NCBI GenBank assembly: GCA_930989765.1
Contig: CAKNNA010000011.1
Span: forward strand, 1 to 49,192
DNA length: 49,192 nucleotides
Reading direction: 5' to 3'
DNA from: an uncultured Clostridium sp.
GTDB taxonomy: Bacteria > Bacillota > Clostridia > TANB77 > CAG-508
Shown in pieces: positions 10,137-19,631 of this stretch (its first letter is position 1; every line of letters starts with the position of its first letter). A program made the position numbers and the translations under genes. Below the pieces are notes generated by a model. It did not search any database. It was not told where the DNA came from and was given only the letters and a program-made list of their open reading frames with translations.

Positions 10137-10673
10137 ATGTCAAGAATAGGAAATAAACCTATTACAGTTCCAGATGGTGTAGAAGTTAAAATAGATGGAC
10201 ATCATATAACTGTAAAAGGACCAAAAGGTACATTAGAAAGAGAAATACATAAAAATATAAGCCTAGAAATGGATGGAAACACTATTAAAGTTATAAGAAA
10301 AAATGATGAAGCTCAAAATAAGAGTTTACATGGTTTAACAAGAACTTTAATAAACAATATGCTAATTGGTGTTAAAGATGAATTTACTAGGGAATTGCAA
10401 ATAAATGGAGTTGGTTATAGAGTTTCAAAACAAGGAAAAGATTTAAATCTTGTTTTAGGATATTCACACCCAGTAATTTTTGAAGCACCAGAAGGAATTA
10501 CTTTTGATGTTCCAAACCCAAATACAATAATAGTAAAAGGAATTGATAAAGAATTAGTAGGGCAAACAGCAGCAGTTATAAGAACAAAAAGACCACCTGA
10601 AGTATATAGAGGTAAAGGTATTAAATATGCTGAAGAAGTTATTAGACGTAAAGAAGGAAAAACAGGTAAATAG
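10137..10673 (+). CDS. rplF: 50S ribosomal protein L6
   Basis: L6, near the GTPase-associated centre. 178 aa with two related alpha/beta domains. Starts MSRIGNKPITVPDGV; C-terminal PPEVYRGKGIKYAEEVIRRKEGK is the family end. AAAGGAGG precedes the start. The following 132 bases contain no gene. Confidence 0.97.
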   Translation: MSRIGNKPITVPDGVEVKIDGHHITVKGPKGTLEREIHKNISLEMDGNTIKVIRKNDEAQNKSLHGLTRTLINNMLIGVKDEFTRELQINGVGYRVSKQGKDLNLVLGYSHPVIFEAPEGITFDVPNPNTIIVKGIDKELVGQTAAVIRTKRPPEVYRGKGIKYAEEVIRRKEGKTGK

Positions 10674-10805
10674 TATATAACTATTTAAATAGAAAATAAA
10701 AGCAAAACTTTAAATTAGAAAATAATAAAATGAAATAATAGATATTAATCTATAAAATAGATCTATAATATATACCTTGAATTTTATAGAAGAAAGGAGA
10801 AAAAA

Positions 10806-11165
10806 ATGGTTAAGAAGACAGATAGAAAAATGGAAAGACAAAGAAGACATTTAAGAGTAAGAAGAAAAATATCTGGAACAGCAGAAAGACCAAGACTTTG
10901 TGTATATAGAAGTAATACAAATCTATATGTACAAATTATAGATGATGTAAAAGGATATACTTTAGTAAGTGCTTCAACATTAGACAAAGAAATAAAAACA
11001 AAATATGCAAATAAAGAAGCTGCAAAAGAATTAGGTTTACTAATTGCAAAAAAAGCAAAGGCAAAAAATATAGAAACAGTAGTTTTTGACCGTGGTGGAT
11101 ATATATATCATGGAGTTGTAAAAGAGCTTGCAGAAGCTGCAAGAGAAGGCGGATTAAAATTTTAA
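10806..11165 (+). CDS. rplR: 50S ribosomal protein L18
   Basis: L18 binds 5S rRNA. 119 aa. Features: basic N terminus with [20 protein letters not shown], and the C-terminal [34 protein letters not shown] precedes the ATG. Confidence 0.97.
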   Translation: MVKKTDRKMERQRRHLRVRRKISGTAERPRLCVYRSNTNLYVQIIDDVKGYTLVSASTLDKEIKTKYANKEAAKELGLLIAKKAKAKNIETVVFDRGGYIYHGVVKELAEAAREGGLKF

Positions 11166-11244
11166 TATAAAGAGGAGAAAAACTTAAGATATTAAAAAAT
11201 TTAAAGTCCCCTGACTATTAAAAAAAGGAGGGTAAAATTGCCAA

Positions 11245-11730
11245 ATGGAAGAAAAAAACGAATTAAAAGAAAAAGTAGTTGCCATCAACAGAGTTGCTAA
11301 AGTTGTAAAAGGTGGAAGAACATTTAGATTTAGTGCAGTAGTAGTTGTAGGTGATGAAAATGGACATATAGGTGTAGGTAATGGAAAAGCAGCTGAAGTT
11401 CCAGATGCTATAAAAAAAGCTATACAAGAAGCAAAGAAAAACTTAATAGAAGTTCCAATAGTTGGTACAACTGTGCCTCATGAATTTGTAGGAAAATTCG
11501 GAAGTGCAAGTGTTTTATTAAAACCAGCAGCAGTTGGTACTGGAGTTATAGCAGGAGGAAGTGTTAGACCAGTACTAGAACTTGCAGGATATAAAGATAT
11601 AAGAACAAAAGTTATAGGAACAAATAATCCAAGAAATGTAGTTTATGCTACAATAGAAGGATTAAAATCAATGCAAACAATAGAACAAGTTGCTAAAAAA
11701 AGAGGTAAAAAAGTAGAAGAAATTTTATAA
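11245..11730 (+). CDS. rpsE: 30S ribosomal protein S5
   Basis: S5, involved in decoding fidelity. 161 aa. dsRNA-binding-like N-terminal domain with [16 protein letters not shown], then [18 protein letters not shown] 11245 is in the right frame; a TTG seven bases upstream is closer to the AAAGGAGGG but lies in another frame. rpmD (L30) normally follows; only 99 bases separate this gene from rplO. Confidence 0.96.
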   Translation: MEEKNELKEKVVAINRVAKVVKGGRTFRFSAVVVVGDENGHIGVGNGKAAEVPDAIKKAIQEAKKNLIEVPIVGTTVPHEFVGKFGSASVLLKPAAVGTGVIAGGSVRPVLELAGYKDIRTKVIGTNNPRNVVYATIEGLKSMQTIEQVAKKRGKKVEEIL

Positions 11731-11829
11731 TAAACTATTGTAATAAAATAAAAAAAATTATAAAATAAATACGAAAATTAAAAAGATGAACACTACAAAT
11801 TCAAAAGGTTTAAGGAGGTGCAAGCGAAA

Positions 11830-12264
11830 ATGAAATTAAATGAATTAAAACCAGCAGTAGAAAAAAAGGCAAGAACAAGAAGAGGTCGTGGTATGGCTTC
11901 AGGTCTTGGAAAAACTTCAGGTAGAGGACATAAAGGACAAAAAGCAAGATCTGGTGGAGGAGTAAGACGTGGTTTTGAAGGTGGACAAACACCATTATAT
12001 AGAAGACTACCAAAAAGAGGATTTAAAAACATAAACTCTAAAAACTATACAGAAGTAACTTTCGCTATGTTAAATAAATCAAAATCACAAGATGTAACTC
12101 AAGAAAGTTTATTGCAAGAAGGAATTATAAGCAAAATAAATGACGGAATAGTAATACTTGCTACTGGAAAATTAGAAAAAAAATTAAATGTAAAAGCCGT
12201 TAGATTTACAAAAAAAGCAAAAGAAGAAATCGAGGCTTTAGGTGGAAAGGCTGAGGTGATTTAG
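11830..12264 (+). CDS. rplO: 50S ribosomal protein L15
   Basis: L15, late in 50S assembly. Start ATG 11830 ([13 protein letters not shown]) behind AAGGAGGT. The glycine- and arginine-rich N-terminal half ([20 protein letters not shown]) and the C-terminal [25 protein letters not shown] region are present. 144 aa. secY follows directly after the stop codon. Confidence 0.96.
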   Translation: MKLNELKPAVEKKARTRRGRGMASGLGKTSGRGHKGQKARSGGGVRRGFEGGQTPLYRRLPKRGFKNINSKNYTEVTFAMLNKSKSQDVTQESLLQEGIISKINDGIVILATGKLEKKLNVKAVRFTKKAKEEIEALGGKAEVI

Positions 12265-13584
12265 TTGTTTAAAACAATAGCAAATGCTTTTAAAACACCA
12301 GAGGTAAGAAAAAAATTATTATATACAATATTATTAATAGTAATATTTAGATTAGGTTGTTATATAGCAGTTCCAGGAGTTGATAATGTTGCATTAAATG
12401 AAGCAATGTCATCTAGTGATGGAATTGTAGGATTAATAAATATCATCTCAGGAGGGGCGTTTTCAAGATTTTCTGTATTTGCAATGTCAATAACTCCATA
12501 TATTACAGCATCAATTGTAATACAGTTACTTGCAATGATAATACCATCTTTAGAAAGATTAACAAAAGAAGGTGGAGAAGAAGGAAGAAAAAAGATAAAC
12601 AAATATACTAAAATGCTAACTATAGTTTTAGCTATAATAGAAGCAGTAGGAATATTCTTATCTTATAGAACTTCTGGAATATTTATTGATGATACATTTT
12701 TAACAGGAGCTTTAGTAATAGTAGGTTTAGTTGCAGGAACAGCAATTTTAATGTGGCTTGGTGATCAAATAACAAATAAAGGAATAGGAAATGGAATTTC
12801 TATAATTATATTTGTAGGTATTATATCAGGTCTTCCAAGTTTTGTAGGAACATTATGGAGTTTAATATTTACAGATGCAGGATTTAGTACAACAGGATTA
12901 TTGCTTTCTTTAGGAATAATAATTGGAGCAATAATATTAGTTGCAGGAGTTGTATTTGTACAACAAGCAGAAAGAAGAGTACCAGTACAATATTCTAAAA
13001 AAGTAGTTGGAAGAAAAATGATGGGAGCACAAAATACACATATTCCATTAAAACTTGCAATGGCAGGAGTTATGCCAATAATATTTGCATCATCATTTAT
13101 GACATTTCCAGCTATGATAATACAAATATTTGTAAGTGATATTGCAACTCAAACAGGATTTTTAGCAGCAATATATAATTTTTCTATTGCAACATCATCA
13201 TCTAATGTTGGAATAGGATATTCAATTGCAAATGCAATAGTGTACTTATTATTAATTATAGGATTCACATTTTTCTATACATATGCAACATTTAATCCAG
13301 CAGAAGTTGCAAATAATATAAAAAGAAATGGTGGATTTATACCAGGAATAAGAGCTGGAAAACCAACAACAGAATATTTATCATCAATTATATCTAAGCT
13401 TACATGGTTTGGTGGATTATTCTTAGCAATAATTGCAATAATCCCAATGTTTTTAAGATTTACAAACCTAAATATAGCATTTGGTGGTACATCAATATTA
13501 ATTGTTGTAGGAGTTGCATTAGAAACAATACAACAATTAGAATCACAATTAGTAATGAGACATTATAAAGGATTTTTAGAATAA
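12265..13584 (+). CDS. secY: protein translocase subunit SecY
   Basis: Central channel of the Sec translocon. 439 aa with ten hydrophobic segments. Motifs: RLGCYIAVPGV in TM1, SGGAFSRFSVFAMSITPYI, LGDQITNKGIGNG, the cytoplasmic loop RRVPVQYSKK and NPAEVANNIKRNGGFIPGIRAG. TTG start immediately after the rplO stop; GAGGTGA inside rplO is the ribosome binding site, so the two are translationally coupled. A terminator hairpin follows. Confidence 0.97.
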   Translation: MFKTIANAFKTPEVRKKLLYTILLIVIFRLGCYIAVPGVDNVALNEAMSSSDGIVGLINIISGGAFSRFSVFAMSITPYITASIVIQLLAMIIPSLERLTKEGGEEGRKKINKYTKMLTIVLAIIEAVGIFLSYRTSGIFIDDTFLTGALVIVGLVAGTAILMWLGDQITNKGIGNGISIIIFVGIISGLPSFVGTLWSLIFTDAGFSTTGLLLSLGIIIGAIILVAGVVFVQQAERRVPVQYSKKVVGRKMMGAQNTHIPLKLAMAGVMPIIFASSFMTFPAMIIQIFVSDIATQTGFLAAIYNFSIATSSSNVGIGYSIANAIVYLLLIIGFTFFYTYATFNPAEVANNIKRNGGFIPGIRAGKPTTEYLSSIISKLTWFGGLFLAIIAIIPMFLRFTNLNIAFGGTSILIVVGVALETIQQLESQLVMRHYKGFLE

Positions 13585-13612
13585 TATTAAACATAAAAAA
13601 TTATGCAATATT

Positions 13613-13656
13613 TGTGGATAATAGTAATAAATATTATTATCCACATAAGTTTTTTA
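13613..13656 (+). terminator. rho-independent terminator after secY
   Basis: TGTGGATAATA pairs with TATTATCCACA around a short loop, followed by a T-run. It closes the spc part of the cluster. The remaining 230 bases to adk are AT-rich with no gene; a TTGACT hexamer near 13723 may mark an adk promoter. Confidence 0.8.
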
Positions 13657-13887
13657 AAATATAAAAACAGAATTTATTACCTAAAACAAACTAAACTATA
13701 TTGTGTAAAGCTATAACAAATTGACTGTTTTATATAAAAAAAGTAATTTTTTTAATGCTTATTAAAACTAAGAAATAGATTTCTATAAAAAACAAAAATT
13801 TAATACAAAAAATAAAATATTTATTATTTAAGTATTTAATAAGTATTACAAAGATTATTTAAAGCAAAAAATTAGGAGGATAAAAAT

Positions 13888-14553
13888 ATGAATATTATAA
13901 TGTTAGGAGCGCCAGGAACAGGTAAAGGAACAGTTGCAGGAATATTGCAAGAAAGAATAGGAATAAAGCAAGTATCAACTGGAGACATATTCAGAGAAAA
14001 TATAAAAAATGGAACAGAACTTGGAAAAATTGCAGATAGCTATATATCTAAAGGACAGCTAGTGCCAGATGATATAACAATCGGAATAGTAAAGAAAAGA
14101 TTAGAAGATGAAGATGTAAAAAATGGAATAATATTAGATGGTTTTCCAAGAACAGTATTGCAAGCACAAGAGCTTGATAAAATATTAGAAACTAAAGGGC
14201 AAAAAATAGATTTAGTAATAAACCTAACAACACCAGAAGAAGAAATTATAGAAAGAATAGTAAATAGAAGAGTATGTTCAAATCAAGAATGTAAAACAGT
14301 ATATAACTTAATATTAAATCCACCAAAAAAAGAAGGAATATGTGACAAATGCGGCTCACAATTAATAAAACGTAAAGATGATAACATAGAAACAGTAAAG
14401 CAAAGATTTGAAAATTATATAAAGCAAACAAGTCCACTAATAGATTATTATGAAAAACAAGGAAACTTATATACAGCTGTAGTAAGCAAGCAAATAAATA
14501 AACTAGGAAAAGATGTAGCAGAAGACATTATAGAAAAAATTTCCCAAAAGTAA
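13888..14553 (+). CDS. adk: adenylate kinase, zinc LID type
   Basis: Converts ATP + AMP to 2 ADP in the cytosol. P-loop GAPGTGKGT at residues 7-15, AMP-site STGDIFRE at 30-37 and DGFPRT at 84-89. The LID carries C130, C135, C152 and C155, the long zinc-binding form of Gram-positives. 221 aa. TTAGGAGG precedes the ATG. Normally adjacent to secY and map, as here. Confidence 0.97.
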   Translation: MNIIMLGAPGTGKGTVAGILQERIGIKQVSTGDIFRENIKNGTELGKIADSYISKGQLVPDDITIGIVKKRLEDEDVKNGIILDGFPRTVLQAQELDKILETKGQKIDLVINLTTPEEEIIERIVNRRVCSNQECKTVYNLILNPPKKEGICDKCGSQLIKRKDDNIETVKQRFENYIKQTSPLIDYYEKQGNLYTAVVSKQINKLGKDVAEDIIEKISQK

Positions 14554-14560
14554 AGTTCAT

Positions 14561-14655
14561 GTCCATTTTGGTGTCCATTTGGTGACAGTCCCCAAAAGGA
14601 CAAAAAGGAAAAAAATGTAAAAATGTCCCAAAGGTGACAGTCCCCAAAAGGACAT
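14561..14655. repeat. REP-like palindromic repeat, family A copy 1
   Basis: Two copies of GGTGACAGTCCCCAAAAGGA flank an A-rich core, with further TGTCC half-sites outside. The same layout recurs at 29967-30063 and 38951-39046. GGGGACTGTC-type palindromes in Clostridia are commonly associated with RAYT (Y1-type) transposases; none is in this window. It fills the adk-map gap and nearly touches the map ribosome binding site. Confidence 0.8.
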
Positions 14656-14681
14656 TTAAAGGATGGAAGGAAGCGAAAAGA

Positions 14682-15452
14682 TTGGTAACAATTAAATCTA
14701 AAAAAGAAATTGAATTAATGAAAGAAGCATGCAAGGTTGTAGCTTTGACATATAAAGAGTTAGAAGAAAAAATAAGACCTGGAATGACTACTTATGAATT
14801 AGACCAAATTGCCGAAAAAAAGATGAGAAGTTTAGGGGCAATTCCAGCTGAAAAGGGTTATGATATTGGAATTAAGGGAGTACCAAGATTTCCAGCATCA
14901 ATTTGTGTGTCAATTAATGATGAAGTAATTCATGGAATTCCATCAAAAGATAGAGTAATTAAAGAAGGAGATATTGTAAGTGTAGATACAGTAGCTTTAA
15001 AAAATGGCTTTAATGGTGATGCTGCAAGAACTTTTATGATAGGAAATGTTTCAAAAGAGGCAAAAAGATTAGTAGAAGTTACAAAACAAGCTTTTTTTGA
15101 GGGGATAAAATATGCCAAAAGTGGAAATAGAATAGGTGATGTATGTCATGCTATTGGTGAATATGTTAAATCACAAGGATTTTCTGTTGTAAGAGAATTT
15201 CAAGGTCATGGAATAGGAAGACAAATGCATGAAGATCCAGGCATACCAAATTATGGAAAAGCAGGAAGAGGTATAAGGCTAGAACCTGGTATGACACTTG
15301 CAATAGAGCCTATGGTAATACAAGGAAAACCAAATATTTTAGAACTTGATGATGGTTGGACAATAGTAACTGAAGATGGAAGTTTAGCTTCACATTATGA
15401 AAATACAATTTTAATTACAGAAAAAGAGCCAGAAATATTGACAATTCTTTAA
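14682..15452 (+). CDS. map: type I methionine aminopeptidase
   Basis: Removes initiator Met from nascent proteins. All five metal ligands are visible: two Asp in SVDTVALKNGFNGDAA, His in FQGHGIGRQMHE, Glu in LAIEPM and Glu in TEDGSLASHYENT. TTG 14682 (MVTIKSKKEIELMKEA) is chosen because it matches the family N terminus and AAGGA is 9 bases upstream. The frame opens further upstream at 14634, but that stretch is repeat sequence. 256 aa. Confidence 0.9.
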   Translation: MVTIKSKKEIELMKEACKVVALTYKELEEKIRPGMTTYELDQIAEKKMRSLGAIPAEKGYDIGIKGVPRFPASICVSINDEVIHGIPSKDRVIKEGDIVSVDTVALKNGFNGDAARTFMIGNVSKEAKRLVEVTKQAFFEGIKYAKSGNRIGDVCHAIGEYVKSQGFSVVREFQGHGIGRQMHEDPGIPNYGKAGRGIRLEPGMTLAIEPMVIQGKPNILELDDGWTIVTEDGSLASHYENTILITEKEPEILTIL

Positions 15453-15539
15453 TAATGTTGTATACTGTAATAGTTATTATGCACAATTGGCAAATTATGC
15501 AAAAAAATATATAAAAAGCTCTTTATAGGAGGGGATAAA

Positions 15540-15758
15540 ATGGCAAAGGAAGATGTTATAGAAGTAGAAGGAACAGTAGTGGAAGCACTACCAAATACAA
15601 ATTTTAAAGTAGAACTTGAAAATGGGCATCAAATATTAGCACATATTTCAGGAAAACTTAGGATGAACTATATAAAAATATTGCCAGGAGATAAAGTAAA
15701 AGTAGAACTTTCTCCATATGACCTAACAAGAGGTCGTATTACATGGAGAGCAAAATAG
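15540..15758 (+). CDS. infA: translation initiation factor IF-1
   Basis: 72-aa OB-fold factor that blocks the 30S A site during initiation. Family sequence throughout: [38 protein letters not shown], and the end [21 protein letters not shown] precedes the ATG. No KOW-domain gene lies between map and infA. Confidence 0.98.
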   Translation: MAKEDVIEVEGTVVEALPNTNFKVELENGHQILAHISGKLRMNYIKILPGDKVKVELSPYDLTRGRITWRAK

Positions 15759-15874
15759 TTAAAAAATTAACCCACATAAATAAAAAGCAGAAAATAATTT
15801 ATAAGTAGGCTAGAAATTAAAACTACAAGAAATACTTTAGTTAAATTCTGTATTTATACAAGGAGGTGCAGAAA

Positions 15875-15988
15875 ATGAAAGTAAGACCATCAGTTAAAAA
15901 AATGTGTGACAAATGTAAAGTAATTAAAAGAAAAGGTGTTATTAGAGTTATATGCGAAAACCCTAAACACAAACAAAGACAAGGTTAA
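15875..15988 (+). CDS. rpmJ: 50S ribosomal protein L36
   Basis: 37-aa zinc ribbon protein [20 protein letters not shown]..., with C11, C14, C27 and H32 as zinc ligands. Strong AAGGAGGTG upstream. Usual position between infA and rpsM. Confidence 0.97.
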   Translation: MKVRPSVKKMCDKCKVIKRKGVIRVICENPKHKQRQG

Positions 15989-16005
15989 TTAATCAAAATA
16001 TGTTT

Positions 16006-16130
16006 ATAACACAAATGAGGTAGCGGCTGTGGAATCAAAAAGATTTCCATATCAAATTTGTGTTTATATATATGTCTTAAGAATCTAAAGACCACAAAAA
16101 TGTGCATTTCACTTTAGATAATTTAAGACA
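16006..16130 (+). promoter_or_regulatory. two large hairpins upstream of rpsM, possible alpha-operon leader
   Basis: Hairpin 1: ATAACACAAAT (16006-16016) pairs with ATTTGTGTTTAT (16056-16067), enclosing GGAATC/GATTTCC. Hairpin 2: TGTCTTAA and ATCTAAAG (16073-16090) pair with CTTTAGAT and TTTAAGACA (about 16112-16130), enclosing CACA/TGTG. Neither ends in a T-run, so they are not simple terminators. In several bacteria the leader before rpsM is bound by S4 for feedback; this could be a different structure with that role. Confidence 0.55.
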
Positions 16131-16165
16131 AGCAAATAGAATAAAATTTGGAGGTGCAAAAAAAT

Positions 16166-16537
16166 ATGGCTCGTATCGCAGGAGTAGATTTGCCTAAAGA
16201 AAAAAGAGTAGAAATAGGACTTACATATATCTATGGTATAGGATTAACAAGTTCTAAAAAAATCTTAGAAAAAGCTGGAGTAAATCCAGACACTAGAGTT
16301 AAAGACCTAACAGCAGAAGAAGAAAATGCAATAAGAAGAGTAATTGACGAAGAATACAAAGTAGAAGGTGACTTAAGAAGAGAAGTAGCTTTAAATATAA
16401 AAAGATTAACAGAAATTGGTTGCTATAGAGGTCTAAGACATAGAAGAGGTTTACCAGTAAGAGGGCAAAGAACAAAAACAAATGCTAGAACAAGAAAAGG
16501 TCCAAGAAAATTGGTAAGCAAAAGTAAAGCAAAATAA
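16166..16537 (+). CDS. rpsM: 30S ribosomal protein S13
   Basis: S13 of the 30S head, contacting the P-site tRNA and the subunit bridge. Start ATG 16166 ([17 protein letters not shown]) behind GGAGGT. Helix-two-turn-helix region then [23 protein letters not shown]. 123 aa with a lysine-rich tail. Confidence 0.97.
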   Translation: MARIAGVDLPKEKRVEIGLTYIYGIGLTSSKKILEKAGVNPDTRVKDLTAEEENAIRRVIDEEYKVEGDLRREVALNIKRLTEIGCYRGLRHRRGLPVRGQRTKTNARTRKGPRKLVSKSKAK

Positions 16538-16615
16538 AAAGCAAAAAAAATTTAAAATCAAATATCTAACAAAATAAATAAAAGGAATTTCCAAATAAGG
16601 AGGGAATAATATAAG

Positions 16616-17014
16616 ATGGCTAATAAAACACAAGCTAGAAAACCAGTAGCTAGAAGAAATAGAAAAAATATTGATAAAGGTCAAGCACATATTCATTCTA
16701 GTTTTAACAATACAATAGTTACAATAACTGATACTCAAGGAAATGCAATATCTTGGGGAAGTGCTGGAGAATTAGGTTATAAGGGTTCAAGAAAAAGCAC
16801 ACCATTTGTTGCAGGACAAGTAGCAGAAACAGCTGCAAAAGCTGCAATGGAACATGGATTAAAAACAGTAGAAGTATTTGTAAAAGGACCAGGAGCAGGA
16901 AGAGAAGCAGCAATAAGAGCTTTGCAAACAGCTGGACTAGAAATAAGTGCAATAAAAGATGTAACACCAATACCACACAATGGATGTAGACCACCAAAAA
17001 GAAGAAGAGTGTAA
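16616..17014 (+). CDS. rpsK: 30S ribosomal protein S11
   Basis: S11 of the 30S platform. 132 aa. Family motifs: [36 protein letters not shown], and the end [24 protein letters not shown] upstream. Confidence 0.98.
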   Translation: MANKTQARKPVARRNRKNIDKGQAHIHSSFNNTIVTITDTQGNAISWGSAGELGYKGSRKSTPFVAGQVAETAAKAAMEHGLKTVEVFVKGPGAGREAAIRALQTAGLEISAIKDVTPIPHNGCRPPKRRRV

Positions 17015-17134
17015 AAAAGAAATAAAACAAAAAAATTGCAACACAAAATTCAAAAGTATGAAATATTTCATAACCATAGTGGATATGAATATTATGCAAA
17101 TGTGTTTTAGTGTTTATGAAGAAAGGAGAAAAAA

Positions 17135-17761
17135 ATGGCAAGATATAAAGACGAGCAATGTCGTATATGCCGTAGAGAAGGACAAAAATTGTTCTTAAAA
17201 GGTTCAAGATGTTATTCAGATAAATGTAGTATTTCAAGAAGAAACTATGCACCAGGAGATCATGGACAAAAAAGAGCAAAACTTTCTGAATACGGTACAC
17301 AATTAAGAGAAAAACAAAAAACAAAAGCATACTATGGAGTTGGAGAAAAACAATTCAGAAAATATTTTGATATGGCATCTAAAGAAAAAGGTGTAACAGG
17401 TGAAAAATTATTACAAATATTAGAAAGTAGATTAGACAATGTTGTTTATAGATTAGGATTTGGACAATCAAGAGCACAAGCAAGACAATTTGTAAATCAT
17501 GGACAATTTGAAGTTAATGGTAAAAAAGTAGATATACCATCTTACTTAGTAAAACCAGGAGATGTAATTACAGTAAGAGAAAATAAAAAAGATAATGCTA
17601 CGATAAAATTAAATGTTGAAGAAGCATCATCAAGACCAATTCCAGCATGGCTTGAAAAAGATGCAGAAAATTTATCAGCAAAAATTTTAAGACTTGCTGC
17701 AAGAGAAGATATAGATTTACCAATAGAAGAACATTTAATAGTAGAGCTTTACTCAAAATAG
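17135..17761 (+). CDS. rpsD: 30S ribosomal protein S4, zinc form
   Basis: S4, primary 16S rRNA binder and alpha-operon regulator in several bacteria. 208 aa. N-terminal zinc site C9, C12, C26, C31. S4 RNA-binding domain with [20 protein letters not shown] followed by [21 protein letters not shown] precedes the ATG. Confidence 0.98.
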   Translation: MARYKDEQCRICRREGQKLFLKGSRCYSDKCSISRRNYAPGDHGQKRAKLSEYGTQLREKQKTKAYYGVGEKQFRKYFDMASKEKGVTGEKLLQILESRLDNVVYRLGFGQSRAQARQFVNHGQFEVNGKKVDIPSYLVKPGDVITVRENKKDNATIKLNVEEASSRPIPAWLEKDAENLSAKILRLAAREDIDLPIEEHLIVELYSK

Positions 17762-17874
17762 TAGTATTATACTCAGAGTGTAAGGTTTTTATCAAAAACT
17801 TTGAAAGTTTATTTTACAGAAGCTGCAAAAGTTTTTAAAAATATTGAGATTATATCTCAAATTGGGAGGTAAAA

Positions 17875-18822
17875 ATGATAGAATTTGAAAAGCCAAATAT
17901 TGAATGTTTAGAAGTTGATGATGTAAAAAATTATGCTAAATTTGTATGTGAACCATTAGAAAGAGGATATGGAGTAACAATAGGAAATTCTTTAAGAAGA
18001 ATATTACTTTCATCACTTCCTGGATCTGCAATTACAAGTGTAAAAATTGAAGGAGTATTGCACGAATTTTCTACAATACCAAATGTTGTAGAAGATGTAC
18101 CAGAAATTATTGTTAATTTAAAAAATGTTAGATTAAAATCTGAAGGTGACGAAGAAAAAATATTAAGAATAGACTTCAAAGGTGAAGGAGAAGTTACAGC
18201 AGCAGATATTGTAACAGATGGAACAGTTGAAATATTAAATCCTGAATTACATATTGCCCAAGTTGCAAAAGGTGGAAGCTTAAACATTGAAATGACTGCT
18301 GAAAAAGGTAGAGGATATAATTCTGCTGAAAAAAACAAAAAACCAAATCAAGATATTTCAGTATTACCAATTGATTCAATATTTACTCCAGTAAAAAAAG
18401 TAAATTACCAAGTAGAAAATACAAGAGTTGGACAAATGGTAGACTATGATAAATTAATAATAGAAGTATGGACAGATGGAAGTTTAAAAGCACATGAGGC
18501 TTTAAGTTTAGCAGCAAAGGTTATGACAGGACATTTAGAATTATTTATAGATTTATCAGAAGCAGCAAAAAATACACAAGTTATGATAGAAAAAGAAGAA
18601 TCAAAAAAAGAAAAAGTCTTAGAAATGTCTATAGAAGAACTAGAATTATCTGTAAGGTCATTCAACTGCTTAAAACGAGCAGGAATTGCTACTGTTGAAG
18701 ATTTAATTAATAAATCAGAATCAGATATGATGAAAGTTAGAAATTTAGGTAAAAAATCTTTTGATGAAGTTACAGCTAAACTACATTCATTAGGCTTAGA
18801 CTTTGCACAAGAGGATGAATAA
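17875..18822 (+). CDS. rpoA: RNA polymerase subunit alpha
   Basis: 315 aa. N-terminal dimerisation domain with [26 protein letters not shown]-terminal domain with [23 protein letters not shown] and [12 protein letters not shown], the helix-hairpin-helix that contacts UP elements and activators. GGGAGGT precedes the ATG. Confidence 0.98.
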   Translation: MIEFEKPNIECLEVDDVKNYAKFVCEPLERGYGVTIGNSLRRILLSSLPGSAITSVKIEGVLHEFSTIPNVVEDVPEIIVNLKNVRLKSEGDEEKILRIDFKGEGEVTAADIVTDGTVEILNPELHIAQVAKGGSLNIEMTAEKGRGYNSAEKNKKPNQDISVLPIDSIFTPVKKVNYQVENTRVGQMVDYDKLIIEVWTDGSLKAHEALSLAAKVMTGHLELFIDLSEAAKNTQVMIEKEESKKEKVLEMSIEELELSVRSFNCLKRAGIATVEDLINKSESDMMKVRNLGKKSFDEVTAKLHSLGLDFAQEDE

Positions 18823-18876
18823 AAAAAATAAAGAAAAATATTTAAGTAGTAAATAATTAAAGGAAGGTGAAATAAA

Positions 18877-19404
18877 GTGGCAACAAATAGAAAGCTAGGA
18901 AGAACAACAGATATAAGAAAATCAATGCTTAAAACACTTACAACAGATGCAATAGTTCATGGTAAAGTTGAAACAACACTTGCTAGAGCAAAAGAAGTAA
19001 AATCTATTGTTGATAGCCTTATATCATTAGCTATAAAAGAAAAAGACAACTTTGAAGAAATTGAAGTTAAAATAAAAAGAGCAAAACTAGATACAAAAGG
19101 TAATAAACAAACAGAGCTTGTAAAAAGTAAAAATGGAAAAGAATTTTTAAAAGTTGTAAAAGAAGAAGTTACAGAAAAAAGACAAAAAGATATGCCATCA
19201 AGATTAAATGCTAGAAGAAAAATAATGAGAAAAGTAAATAAAGTAAAAAATAGTGATGGTAAAAATATAGATGTACCAGCAATGTTATTTAATGAAATTG
19301 CACCTAAATATGCAGGAAAAAATGTTGGTGGTTACACAAGAATAGTTAAAGCTGGTCCAAGAAGAGGAGACGGAGCAGAAGTTGCTATTTTACAATTAAT
19401 ATAA
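18877..19404 (+). CDS. rplQ: 50S ribosomal protein L17, extended
   Basis: L17 near the exit tunnel. GTG start at 18877 after AGGAAGGTG. N-terminal [20 protein letters not shown] and C-terminal [19 protein letters not shown] are canonical. 175 aa: longer than the usual 115-120, because of a lysine-rich insertion at about residues 60-110. Last gene of the cluster; a terminator follows. Confidence 0.95.
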   Translation: MATNRKLGRTTDIRKSMLKTLTTDAIVHGKVETTLARAKEVKSIVDSLISLAIKEKDNFEEIEVKIKRAKLDTKGNKQTELVKSKNGKEFLKVVKEEVTEKRQKDMPSRLNARRKIMRKVNKVKNSDGKNIDVPAMLFNEIAPKYAGKNVGGYTRIVKAGPRRGDGAEVAILQLI

Positions 19405-19412
19405 GTTAAAAG

Positions 19413-19447
19413 AAAGCTAAAATATATGTATTTTGGCTTTTTTTTTT
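19413..19447 (+). terminator. rho-independent terminator after rplQ
   Basis: AAGCTAAAATA pairs with TATTTTGGCTT, with a single G-U pair, and is followed by a run of ten T. It ends the ribosomal cluster. Confidence 0.9.
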
Positions 19448-19457
19448 ACGAAAACTT

Positions 19458-19536
19458 TTGTGAATTCATTGCAGACTAGAGCACATTTACTAAAATTATC
19501 CTCTAGTCTGTAAGAAGTTCACAAAGAATTCACAAT
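19458..19536. repeat. nested inverted repeat upstream of hrcA
   Basis: Outer arms TGTGAATTC and GAATTCACA enclose inner arms CAGACTAGAG (19472-19481) and CTCTAGTCTG (19501-19510), both perfect. It could be a small palindromic insertion or a regulatory structure just upstream of the hrcA promoter. Confidence 0.6.
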
Positions 19537-19553
19537 TTTTTTAGCAAAACCTC

Positions 19554-19580
19554 TTGACAACTGCTAAAAATGGTTATAAT
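19554..19580 (+). promoter_or_regulatory. promoter of the hrcA operon
   Basis: TTGACA at 19554 and TATAAT at 19575-19580, with a slightly short spacer of 15 bases. The CIRCE operator lies 11 bases downstream, over the likely transcription start. Confidence 0.75.
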
Positions 19581-19591
19581 ATATATAAGGA

Positions 19592-19618
19592 TTAGCAATC
19601 AATACAAACGAGTGCTAA
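19592..19618 (+). promoter_or_regulatory. CIRCE operator for HrcA
   Basis: TTAGCAATC, nine bases, GAGTGCTAA: the inverted repeat bound by HrcA, differing from the consensus TTAGCACTC at one position of the left arm. It implies autoregulated, heat-inducible expression of hrcA-grpE-dnaK-dnaJ. Confidence 0.92.
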
Positions 19619-19631
19619 AAGAGGTGAGAAA

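Noticed and set aside
11461..11500. Other CGGA strings within genes (for example in rpsE, adk, pilin and helicase genes)
   Set aside because: In these the C is the last base of the preceding codon (TTC GGA, GAC GGA, GGC GGA, GTC GGA), so they are ordinary triplets and not in-frame CGG.
14634..14681. Start of map at 14634
   Set aside because: The extra residues are encoded by repeat sequence, have no ribosome binding site and do not match the family start; TTG 14682 does.
16719..17330. 203-codon minus-strand frame opposite rpsK and rpsD
   Set aside because: Leucine- and phenylalanine-rich antisense of real genes with no ribosome binding site.
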